Shown one piece after another: positions 56,201 through 63,014 of a stretch of 64,000 nt of DNA. The translations under genes and the position numbers were made by a program. The stretch's first letter is position 1; every line of letters starts with the position of its first letter. The DNA is from Nocardia cyriacigeorgica GUH-2 (GTDB lineage: Bacteria > Actinomycetota > Actinomycetes > Mycobacteriales > Mycobacteriaceae), in the NCBI RefSeq assembly GCF_000284035.1, contig NC_016887.1, positions 992,001 through 1,056,000 on the forward strand. Reading direction: 5' to 3'. Under the pieces are notes generated by a model. That model was given only the letters and a program-made list of their open reading frames with translations. It had not been told where the DNA came from and made no database searches.

Positions 56201-59200
56201 AATCGATCTAGGGAGAGAGAGTAATGCCGATGACGCCCGAAGAGTACAAGAAGATTATGGACGAGTCTCTGAAGAAAGATCCGCCGAAAACTCCCGAGGA
56301 ACGGGCATGGTGGGACAACTTCTTCGCGGAGGAGAAGAAGCGTCCGCGACGCCAAGCCACCCCGGAACAAGAGAAGATCTGGCAGGCCTGGGGCGAATCG
56401 GAGGTACGGAGGATCGCGCGGGAGAAGGGAGTCGACCTGGATTAGCACCGGATCACCTACCCGGAGAACCGGTTTCAGCGGCGTCACCGGATTTCCGTGC
56501 GCCCGGACCTGATACGCAGGCGCCGCTGTGGGCGCACCAGGATCCGAACTACCACCGGAACGCAACCCGGTTGCCGGATTGGTGGCCGCGCCCGAACAGC
56601 ACCACGACTCAGGAACCTCCCGTCCCCCAGCTGTCGACCACGCATGCGCCGGAATCACTCCCACCACCCACGCGTGCGCCGCAGTCGCAACCCCAGCAAC
56701 CGTCGTGGTTGGCCCCGTCTCAGCCATCGGCTCAACCCGATGGCCAGATCCCGAATCGACAGGGTTCGTATCCGGTCGACGGCCGTTCGTTCGTCGATCC
56801 GAATTCGCCGGCGCCGCACCACAGGAGTGCGCTGGACCGGCCGCTACACCAGAATCCGCAGCAAGCCGGTCCGCAATCGGCGAGCCCTCATTCACCATTG
56901 CACCAATCGAATCCGTCGCGGGAGCTCTCGCCCGATAGTCCTCGGCAAGTTCCGCATCGGCAGGCGCCCGCGCTGAACGCGGCACCTCCGTCCAACGGGG
57001 GACAGATGCCGCTACCGCAGACGCCATCCATCGGGCAGCGGCCGCCGATCGGACAAGTGCCGGCTAACGGGCACATGCCGCCGAACCGGCAGTCGCCGCC
57101 TGACAGGCACATGCCGCCGAACCGGCAGGCGCCGGCCGACGGGCACACGCCGCCGAACCGACAGGCTCCGCCGGACGGCCGCACACCAGCGAACCGGCAG
57201 GCGCCACTCGACGGGCACATCCCGCCGAACCGCCAGGCCCCTTCCGACGGACACATGCCGCCGAACCGGCAGACGCCACCAGACGGCCGTATGCCGGCAA
57301 ACCGTCAGGCGCCACCGAACGGTTACGTACCGACGTTCCAACAGGCACCACCGAATGGATACGTACCGACCACCCGGCAGGCGCCACCGCATCGGCACGT
57401 ACCGGCCAACCGGCAGGCGCCGCCCAACGGACACATACCGCCGAACGGGCGCACGCCGCGATCGGAAAACCCAGCACGACCGGCCGATCCGTCGCATCAC
57501 GCAACGCGTGCACCTTCGGCGTCGACTCCGACACCGCACAACTTCCGCACGGGCGATATCGCGGAACCCGCAACGCCCCAGTCGAACAGGTCTGCGGATC
57601 CGCGTTTCCATGCGCCGGAGACCCGCTCGGCCGCACCGAATACACCGCCGGCTCCCGCCCAGCACCAGGCGCCGAGCAACAACGTGCGGCAGGCTCCGCC
57701 TCAGCCGGATTCGGCGCCGACTTCACGCGACGGCCAACTTCGACCTCCGCCATCGAATACTTCGCCGACGACGGCGCCGCGAACGCCGTCTCACGAGGGG
57801 GCGGCACCGCGACGAGAGACTGTTGACAACCAGTCGCGCTCCGACAGCCCACCGCCACAGCACGCGCCTGTCCGAACCGACCCGCCCGCGCCACGTACCA
57901 CGGATCCGACCAGGGCATTCCGCGAGAGTTACCGACAACGGACTCCGGAAGGCGGCCGGGTAACCCCAGTGTCACCGTCGGCACGACCGGATTCGGCACC
58001 CGCGTACCGCGTGCGGCGTTTCGTCGGCGATCGGTCAGGCCAGTCGTTCACGGTTGCCTCGATTCGTGTCCACGTCAGCGCGGGTCCGCACATCCGGCCC
58101 GAGACTGTGGCCCGTCTGATGGAGTCGGTGCAGGTCACGACGGATCGCTCGTTCAACGGCGGCCACCGGCTCGTCGGTGGCGACTGGTTCCTCGTCGACG
58201 TGGAATTCACCAACGATCCTGTGGCCGCGGATCTGCGCGTGACGGTCGATACCGATACGCGTAATCCGAACACCTGGCATCCGGATGCGAGCCCGGAAAA
58301 CCTCGCGGATCAGCTACGCGAGCAGCTCGGTCTTCGCCCCGCGGAACCAGGCGAGTCGTCGCTGAGCACCGACGACCTCCGGACGATCAGCAACGATCTG
58401 ACTTCGGCGGAAACCGCAAGCCGCTTCGACGACCCCTCGTCAGGTCGCCCGATCGGCGAGCGCCATCTCGGCCCGGTCGAGGACCCCGGATATCAAGCAG
58501 CCGTCGAGGACGCCCTGCGCGAGGGCAACAGCTTCCGGGTCGGCGCCGACCCGCGGACCAACCCCTACGGGCAGTTGATCAACGACGGCGGCACCACCGT
58601 CCCCGGTCGTAACAACAACTGTGTCGACTGCGCGATGTCGGCGCTGTCCGCGTTCTTCGGTCGTCCTCAGGTGTCGGCACCGCGCTGGCCGGATCGGCTG
58701 CCCAATGGCGAGATCGATGTGGCCTCCGGTGAGCAGAATGGTCTTGAACGCGCCGCCAGGTGGCTCGGCCAAGATCTCCAGACCGACGCCGGCAGCGGGC
58801 GGCCCATACCCGATCAGTTCCGCGCCCTGCACGACCGGATCGCGGCGCTCGGGCCTGGTGCGGCAGCGCTCGTGGTCAACCAGTGGCATGCCCGCGACCC
58901 CGACACGGGACAACTCCAATACCACCCCGACGGAACCCCCGTACTCGATGGCAACCACGCATCGGTCATCGTCTACCCGCCCGGCGCGGATGGCCCGGTG
59001 TGGTGGGATCCGCAGTCCGGTAGGACTTCTGATCACCCGCCGGCCGACGTGATCGCCGATTCCGCTGGTCTGTGGTTCACACCGATTCCACCTGACTCAG
59101 GAGCAGCAGATGCCCCAACCACTCGAGACCAAGGATCAAGTCGCGAGCCATCTCGCCCAGATCTTCGATCCGAGCCGGGAATACCGGATCTACCGGATCG

Positions 59201-60335
59201 AGCACGGATGGGTGTGCTCACCGATCCCGACCACTCAGGAAACGGCAACGGGCCGCGACATCGGCCTCACGAAGCTAGTGGTCGACGGCCAGACCGGGAC
59301 AGTGATCCAGTACCCGAGCTGGTCGACCCGGATGGTCGAGACGGACTACACCGAAGCACGCAGGACGGGCCGGCCGCCCCAGGGCGCGCAGGTGTACCCG
59401 AAGCAGTGGCAGGTGAGTCTCGAACGGATACGGGAGAACGCCGTGGAGATCGAGTACCGGCTCACGACGACGTCGCGAACCCAACCTCCGCAGCACAGCG
59501 AGGGCCCACTGGTGATCAACAAGCAGTCCCTCGAACACCGTCCGACCGGAACGATGCAGGCAATGGCGGTGTCCCGCGCGAAGTGGCGCAGCGAGCTGGA
59601 CGGGACGTGGCCGGAGCGGGAGATGTTCGAGGTGTAGAGGGCGGGGCGTCGGCAGCGGCTGGTGCCGGGAGGTACCAAGACAGTGACCTATCAAGACCTC
59701 AACGGGAGTCTGGCCGGGTGATATCGGCCGACTCGTCGCCCGTCGGCCACGAAGCGTCTCTACCTTCGAGCTCGAACCAGCCGTTGGGCTTCGCCGACTC
59801 GGTCCACCCTCCGAACCATCCGACGACGCGACGAGTGGATGTCGATGATCCGTCCATCAGGCGTCTGGTCGATATACACCGGGAGGCCCGTCGAGGTGCA
59901 AAGGTTGGGTGGAGGCGAATGGGCGGTGCTATCGAGTTCAACATCGGTGACCGGAATGGCATCTTCGCGGGGTTCAGCGGTGAAAGTAATGTCGCCACGA
60001 ACGCCCCGGTTGGTACGAAGCTCCCACCAATCGCCCCGCCGGCGACGACGAACGCGGTCGTTCCCGCCCCACCCCCGGAGCGGGGGTTCAAGAGCAACGA
60101 TGCCGAGAACAACCTCCTCGAGCATTTGCACAGCCTGCTTCAGGAGTCTTACCCTCTGGGCTCGGACGGCACGAGCTCAGTGTTCGGCCGAATGACGTTG
60201 TTCTCGGAGCAAACACCGTGCGACTCTTGTGGTCCAACAATCGAACGTTTCCAGCAGATGTATCCGAACGTGGAGATCGACGTAGTATTCGTCACGCCAT
60301 ATCCTCCAGTCGCCAGGAACCGACCGACTCTCTGA
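53283..60335 (+). CDS. Giant T7SS polymorphic toxin frame with three toxin domains
   Basis: This uninterrupted 2350-codon frame starts with a WXG100-like helical domain (residues 1-~115), an Ala-rich hydrophobic helical section (~118-300) and a Pro/Ser/Thr linker. An ADP-ribosyltransferase-like domain follows (~785-980) with Arg884 in VVRRG, Ser913-914 in FASSD and Gln945-Asn-Glu947. Then comes a linker with a 36-base tandem repeat (57084-57443), a papain-fold toxin domain with Cys1780, His1892 and Asp1909, and a C-terminal deaminase-like domain (Asp2273-Ala-Glu2275, Cys2313-x2-Cys2316). Two immunity-like genes lie inside it in another frame (56224-56445 and 59110-59637). In those stretches the small genes have GC-rich third positions and this frame does not, so the frame may be an in-frame merger of an ART toxin with two displaced toxin modules. 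A premature stop by one-base slippage is available at both junctions. Confidence 0.8.
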   Translation: MGIEIPESLQWVAKYVVGAGDWPEGDETAMRRVATAWSDMAAALEDSGDDAQAVMRAALTAIDQGQTHDAMAAYWDKVAGNDESALPKLIEYCNSLSDSLDESALDIEHTKMVIIASMVVLAAELAVAIATAWTGVGAAAGAAAKVATQIGIRMAIRTLIKKIIANVTARAAARAAMKGAAFGVLEGVGTELAPHLIQMAKGDRTGLDEQDVDALWNSAKSGAVGGAVGAGLGTGGLGGPLANRAGSTVGKLAADLGVESAARVAGNVAGTLATGGELTLETFTSGAAGSALEHGAGAAGAKLGSSTSSLSLQGLGDGPELPGGDGSSNPSSSPDDSPSTQPASTDDSATSQPNDEDSVGAQAKTGGDTPAAQPNSGDDTPAAQSNSGDETPAGQPNSADDSASTQPASAEPGTDRPPGADASPGTSMPDTDQSASSAPQSQVSPESSPPVDSGNGDGPMPSRGEQTSPSNSATDAANTPIAETGPATQQNTNPSPETTTDPGSRVDPESAPSRPSTEPEGQAAADSSPPDSSRPEPATPGESNPHNGRTEPSGEETAPDSSRTPPQPQPDAPLSADPEGQQTRNPDTPPSPDRDPDTDSGPQQASSQPSVGAGSSMPGTPRTTTGGENSASAATVDPGPTSTAAATVTLPPNAATAGGISGTNSPAGVTPDANQRATPTTEPSAGTTPGNTATPPRGPADTRTPGQPRSSDPRQSRDSRPDPDSRGADPVRIPPRPTEAAGLFSRSRRPRAPLDDSWGIPANQSADDAVRDSAPRIAPVTERPYYANPRFSDPEAAQRYARENRGHLHEAMDIRGRTINHPEIARLSLEEIAIIRHNQFMSLNEHVNRATRDGDLQALEEYDTQIRALVGAYNRLPDYKGVVRRGLTITDPAKLALFNSEYVAGNFVVDSGFASSDKVASIGGNFELIIESRHGKDISWATGQQNEVVFPPGHKFYVASRELGEDGITYIKLIDLGRESNADDARRVQEDYGRVSEERSAENSRGTGMVGQLLRGGEEASATPSHPGTREDLAGLGRIGGTEDRAGEGSRPGLAPDHLPGEPVSAASPDFRAPGPDTQAPLWAHQDPNYHRNATRLPDWWPRPNSTTTQEPPVPQLSTTHAPESLPPPTRAPQSQPQQPSWLAPSQPSAQPDGQIPNRQGSYPVDGRSFVDPNSPAPHHRSALDRPLHQNPQQAGPQSASPHSPLHQSNPSRELSPDSPRQVPHRQAPALNAAPPSNGGQMPLPQTPSIGQRPPIGQVPANGHMPPNRQSPPDRHMPPNRQAPADGHTPPNRQAPPDGRTPANRQAPLDGHIPPNRQAPSDGHMPPNRQTPPDGRMPANRQAPPNGYVPTFQQAPPNGYVPTTRQAPPHRHVPANRQAPPNGHIPPNGRTPRSENPARPADPSHHATRAPSASTPTPHNFRTGDIAEPATPQSNRSADPRFHAPETRSAAPNTPPAPAQHQAPSNNVRQAPPQPDSAPTSRDGQLRPPPSNTSPTTAPRTPSHEGAAPRRETVDNQSRSDSPPPQHAPVRTDPPAPRTTDPTRAFRESYRQRTPEGGRVTPVSPSARPDSAPAYRVRRFVGDRSGQSFTVASIRVHVSAGPHIRPETVARLMESVQVTTDRSFNGGHRLVGGDWFLVDVEFTNDPVAADLRVTVDTDTRNPNTWHPDASPENLADQLREQLGLRPAEPGESSLSTDDLRTISNDLTSAETASRFDDPSSGRPIGERHLGPVEDPGYQAAVEDALREGNSFRVGADPRTNPYGQLINDGGTTVPGRNNNCVDCAMSALSAFFGRPQVSAPRWPDRLPNGEIDVASGEQNGLERAARWLGQDLQTDAGSGRPIPDQFRALHDRIAALGPGAAALVVNQWHARDPDTGQLQYHPDGTPVLDGNHASVIVYPPGADGPVWWDPQSGRTSDHPPADVIADSAGLWFTPIPPDSGAADAPTTRDQGSSREPSRPDLRSEPGIPDLPDRARMGVLTDPDHSGNGNGPRHRPHEASGRRPDRDSDPVPELVDPDGRDGLHRSTQDGPAAPGRAGVPEAVAGESRTDTGERRGDRVPAHDDVANPTSAAQRGPTGDQQAVPRTPSDRNDAGNGGVPREVAQRAGRDVAGAGDVRGVEGGASAAAGAGRYQDSDLSRPQRESGRVISADSSPVGHEASLPSSSNQPLGFADSVHPPNHPTTRRVDVDDPSIRRLVDIHREARRGAKVGWRRMGGAIEFNIGDRNGIFAGFSGESNVATNAPVGTKLPPIAPPATTNAVVPAPPPERGFKSNDAENNLLEHLHSLLQESYPLGSDGTSSVFGRMTLFSEQTPCDSCGPTIERFQQMYPNVEIDVVFVTPYPPVARNRPTL
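54378..54476 (+). repeat. 33-base tandem repeat in the first toxin linker
   Basis: Three consecutive 33-base units encode variants of GD(D/E)TPA(A/G)Q(P/S)NS, with a degenerate fourth unit following. It is a flexible linker repeat within the toxin gene. Confidence 0.75.
56224..56445 (+). CDS. Putative immunity protein for the ART domain, nested in toxin gene
   Basis: The 73-residue protein is encoded in the +1 frame relative to the toxin frame. It has two Trp-containing charged helices (ERAWWDNFF, IWQAWGESEV). Third codon positions are about 70% G or C here, against well under half in the overlapping toxin frame, so this frame carries the coding signal. AGGGAGAGAGAG precedes the ATG. TAATG overlaps a stop that would end the ART toxin if the frame shifted by -1 or one AG unit were lost. 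No named immunity family is recognised. Its place directly after an ART domain is the classic toxin-immunity order. Confidence 0.7.
   Translation: MPMTPEEYKKIMDESLKKDPPKTPEERAWWDNFFAEEKKRPRRQATPEQEKIWQAWGESEVRRIAREKGVDLD
57084..57443 (+). repeat. 36-base tandem repeat, ten units, second toxin linker
   Basis: Ten in-frame 36-base units encode the 12-residue consensus NRQAPPDGHMPP with substitutions. The array separates the ART/immunity part from the papain-like module. Unit number may vary between strains. Confidence 0.92.
59110..59637 (+). CDS. Immunity-like protein (YrhB/Imm35-like), nested in toxin gene
   Basis: The 175-residue protein is read in the +1 frame relative to the toxin frame, starting six bases after CAGGAG. 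It has a strongly coding pattern (third positions mostly G/C) and a globular composition. REYRIYRIEHGWVCSP, KLVVDGQTGTVIQYPSWS and TGRPPQGAQVYP resemble YrhB/Imm35-type immunity proteins found after polymorphic toxins. It follows the papain-like domain, so it should protect against that activity. The overlapping toxin frame here encodes only Arg/Asp/Pro-rich low-complexity residues. Confidence 0.75.
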   Translation: MPQPLETKDQVASHLAQIFDPSREYRIYRIEHGWVCSPIPTTQETATGRDIGLTKLVVDGQTGTVIQYPSWSTRMVETDYTEARRTGRPPQGAQVYPKQWQVSLERIRENAVEIEYRLTTTSRTQPPQHSEGPLVINKQSLEHRPTGTMQAMAVSRAKWRSELDGTWPEREMFEV

Positions 60336-60359
60336 TCTATCTCGATCGAAAGGATGTAC

Positions 60360-60845
60360 ATGAGCTTCATGGATGACCTGGCCAATCCGCTGATCGAGCA
60401 AGGACTGGTGGATCCCCGCGCTGTCCAGGGTTGTAGCGATGCCGAGATTACGGCATTGATGCAAGCTCAGGGCGTGACGTCGGTGCCGCATGCTTATTAC
60501 GAATTTCTTCGATTCGGCGGGAGGAATCCGTACTGGCTCACTCATTCTGGCGAATGGGACTACGACTGGCTGATCGAGGCCAAGGATCTGGCCCGCGAAA
60601 TAGTGGAGGACGACAATCGGGACTTCGCCGATTTTGAAGGGTCATTTGTTTTCCAGACCCACCAAGGATACATGTTCTACTACTTTCGTCCCGCGGACCT
60701 GATGTCGCGGGACCCGCACTTCTGGATCTACAAGGAAACGCGTCAACCAGAGGATAGCGGGATGGTCTTCACTGAGTGGCTTCGTGAGCTCGCTGATTCT
60801 CTACCCACTGCAATTGCAGTCCGGAAACGTCTCGGCATCGAGTGA
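60360..60845 (+). CDS. SUKH-family immunity protein (first copy)
   Basis: The 161-residue SMI1/KNR4 (SUKH) protein has GVTSVPHAYYEFLRFGG, the helix that defines the family start, then EWDYDW and VFQTHQGYMFYYF. I chose the ATG at 60360 because AAGG lies six bases upstream and because the paralogue at 61728 begins with the same MSF. SUKH proteins neutralise many nuclease and deaminase toxins. Its place after the deaminase domain makes it the likely partner. Confidence 0.88.
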   Translation: MSFMDDLANPLIEQGLVDPRAVQGCSDAEITALMQAQGVTSVPHAYYEFLRFGGRNPYWLTHSGEWDYDWLIEAKDLAREIVEDDNRDFADFEGSFVFQTHQGYMFYYFRPADLMSRDPHFWIYKETRQPEDSGMVFTEWLRELADSLPTAIAVRKRLGIE

Positions 60846-60925
60846 CCAGGCGAGGCGCCGCCTGGCAACGTATCCGTAGCTGCGTGCAACCTCTGTGTGC
60901 TTTGCGCGAGGGCGCCGAGTCGGCG

Positions 60926-61264
60926 ATGAAGCGGATAGATCTCAACATCGACGAGACTGATTCGGGTGATGACCTCCGGCTTATGTACAACGGAGAGCCA
61001 TTCACCGGTGAAGCGGTCGAGGCGGTAGGTGATCAGCTGTTGTCCCAAGAGTTCTATGTCGACGGGATAGCTCATGGAACTACCCGAGAATGGTGGCCAA
61101 ACGGCCAGTTGAAGATGGAAGGGCAAGTACGTCACGGGCTGGAGTATGGCGTATTTCGCAGGTGGCATGAGAACGGGCAACTGGCAGCAGAAAATCGCTT
61201 CGATGATTACGGTAAGCTGCACACTGTTCATAGATGGGACGAGAATGGGGCCCAGATTGATTGA
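60926..61264 (+). CDS. YwqK/MORN-type antitoxin-like protein (first copy)
   Basis: The 112-residue protein consists of MORN-like repeats: YVDGIAHGTTREWWPNGQLKMEG, YGVFRRWHENGQLAAEN and KLHTVHRWDENG, in separate strands. Proteins of this kind are annotated as YwqK-family antitoxins beside polymorphic toxins. I chose the ATG at 60926 (MKRIDLNIDE), the same start as the next paralogue. It follows the SUKH gene by 80 bases. Confidence 0.82.
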   Translation: MKRIDLNIDETDSGDDLRLMYNGEPFTGEAVEAVGDQLLSQEFYVDGIAHGTTREWWPNGQLKMEGQVRHGLEYGVFRRWHENGQLAAENRFDDYGKLHTVHRWDENGAQID

Positions 61265-61287
61265 CTACGCAGCTTCATAGAGGGCGG

Positions 61288-61731
61288 ATGAAGCGCATCG
61301 ATCTGAACGTTGATGAGGTTACGACGGGCGACGATCTTCGGCTGGAGTACGAGGGCGAACCGTTCACGGGTGAAGTGGTCGAAACGGTCGCCGGAATGAT
61401 GATTTCGCAAGAGTTCTATGTCGATGGGATAAACGATGGGCCGACCCGGGAGTGGTGGGGAGACGGAGTATTGAAATCAGAAGGGACGACTCGGCGAGGT
61501 CGTCCTACCGGGCTATATCGCGATTGGCATTCCAATGGTCGGCTGGCGTGCGAGAGGGTATTCGATGAGCGTGGACGGCTCACCGAGGTCCGCACATGGG
61601 ATGAGAAATGGACGCCCGACGAGTGCATGAAAACTGGTCGCCCCCATGTGGAGTGCTCGGGTTGCCCGCATGACCCCGGCACGGACAAGGCATCTCCTTG
61701 CTCGCAGTTTGAAAGACAGGCCATGATATGA
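61288..61731 (+). CDS. YwqK/MORN-type antitoxin-like protein (second copy)
   Basis: The 147-residue paralogue starts MKRIDLNVDE and shares QEFYVDGI-GTTREWW-type strands with the first copy, then adds a C-terminal tail with five cysteine and histidine residues (ECMKTGRPHVECSGCPHD), which may bind metal. GAGGG precedes the ATG at 61288. The stop overlaps the next gene (ATGA). Confidence 0.82.
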   Translation: MKRIDLNVDEVTTGDDLRLEYEGEPFTGEVVETVAGMMISQEFYVDGINDGPTREWWGDGVLKSEGTTRRGRPTGLYRDWHSNGRLACERVFDERGRLTEVRTWDEKWTPDECMKTGRPHVECSGCPHDPGTDKASPCSQFERQAMI

Positions 61732-62210
61732 GCTTCGTTGCCGACCTTGTCGCAGATTTGCGTCGGAAGGGCTTAACTGGTCCGGCGCAAGTAAAAGGTT
61801 GCACTGCAGAGGAGATCAATGCTCTCATGGAAGCGCAAGGTGTTACTTCTCTTCCGGAGTCATACCGTGAATTCCTCGAGTGTATGGGCAAGGATCCGTA
61901 CTGGCTTTCGCAAATGGGTGAGTGGGATTACGACTGGCTGCTCGAATCCAAGAGCCTGGCCCGCGAAGTCGTCGTAGAGGACTACGCTGGGGACTTTGAT
62001 GGGCTGGAAGACATCTTCGTATTTCAAACGCATCAGGGCTACATGTTCTATTTTTTCCGTGGCGAGAACCTGAAAGATCCTGATCCTAGGTTCTACATCT
62101 TCGACGGGAGTCGACCCATCCGCCTCAGTGACTCCACGTTCAACCGATGGCTATCGGGGCTAGCGAGGTACCTGCCCACCGAGCTCGAGATGCGGAACCG
62201 CAACCGTTGA
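61728..62210 (+). CDS. SUKH-family immunity protein (second copy)
   Basis: The 160-residue paralogue of 60360-60845 shares GVTSLPESYREFL, GKDPYWL, EWDYDWL and VFQTHQGYMFYFF. The two SUKH copies flank the two YwqK copies, so the pairs probably arose by duplication with one pair inverted in order. It is coupled to the YwqK gene by a four-base overlap. Confidence 0.87.
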   Translation: MSFVADLVADLRRKGLTGPAQVKGCTAEEINALMEAQGVTSLPESYREFLECMGKDPYWLSQMGEWDYDWLLESKSLAREVVVEDYAGDFDGLEDIFVFQTHQGYMFYFFRGENLKDPDPRFYIFDGSRPIRLSDSTFNRWLSGLARYLPTELEMRNRNR

Positions 62211-62376
62211 ACGGGGATGGATTGCCGCGCTTCGATGAACATGAGCCCTGATGCATGCCGGAAATCGCCGGCTTGTTGCGCCGCTCGAGCGCACCGGGCG
62301 CCGGCTGCCTCGATTGGCTGATCCCTGTCGGCACACGCAGGTCCGAGTGCGGTCGTGTAGATGTAATGCTGTTCGT

Positions 62377-62991
62377 ATGAGCGACATCTGGCCGATCGTC
62401 CATGCCGAGCGCGTGGCGCTGATCGATGATCTTGCCGAACTCGCCGACGACCTGTGGGAGCGCCCCTCATTGTGTGGTGGTTGGACTGTGCACGATGTCG
62501 CCGCGCACTTGATCAATAACGCGAAGGCCACTCGCCTCGGGATTGTGCGCGACATGGTCCGCGCACGTTTCGACTTCGCTCGCATGACCGCACAAGGTGT
62601 CGAACGTGAGCGCGGTGCGACGCCCCGTGAAACGCTCGCTCGACTTCGCAAAGTAGCGACTCTTACATCGACACCGCCGGCGCCCCTTGACAGTCGTCTG
62701 GTCGAAGAGGTCGTCCATGGCGAGGACATCCGGCGTCCGTTGGGCATCAAACGCGAATACTCGGCAGAGGCGGTCGTCAGGTCGCTGCGATATCAGGCGC
62801 ACACCCCGGTCTCCCTCGGAGGTGCAAAGCAACTTGTCAGCGCGGTCCGGTTGTGCGCCACCGACGAAGCCGTCTTTATCGGTGATGGGCCCGAGATCAG
62901 CGGACCGGCGCTGTCGCTGCTCTTGGCGATATCGGGACGCAAGGTCGCCCTGAGCGACCTCACCGGGCCGGGGCTGCGTGTGCTGGACTAA
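62377..62991 (+). CDS. DinB/mycothiol-dependent maleylpyruvate isomerase-like protein
   Basis: The 204-residue protein has the MDMPI metal-binding N-terminal helical bundle: CGGWTVHDVAAHLI (first His ligand region) and LVEEVVHGEDIRRPLG (second His and a conserved acidic pair). A second domain follows with GDGPEISGPALSLLLAISGR. Members use mycothiol as thiol cofactor in actinobacteria; the substrate is unknown. I chose the ATG at 62377. Confidence 0.88.
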   Translation: MSDIWPIVHAERVALIDDLAELADDLWERPSLCGGWTVHDVAAHLINNAKATRLGIVRDMVRARFDFARMTAQGVERERGATPRETLARLRKVATLTSTPPAPLDSRLVEEVVHGEDIRRPLGIKREYSAEAVVRSLRYQAHTPVSLGGAKQLVSAVRLCATDEAVFIGDGPEISGPALSLLLAISGRKVALSDLTGPGLRVLD

Positions 62992-63014
62992 ACGAGCACC
63001 GATCGCGCATCGCC

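Noticed and set aside
57084..57443. CRISPR-like spacing of 36-base units.
   Set aside because: The units are contiguous without spacers and are in frame with the toxin gene.
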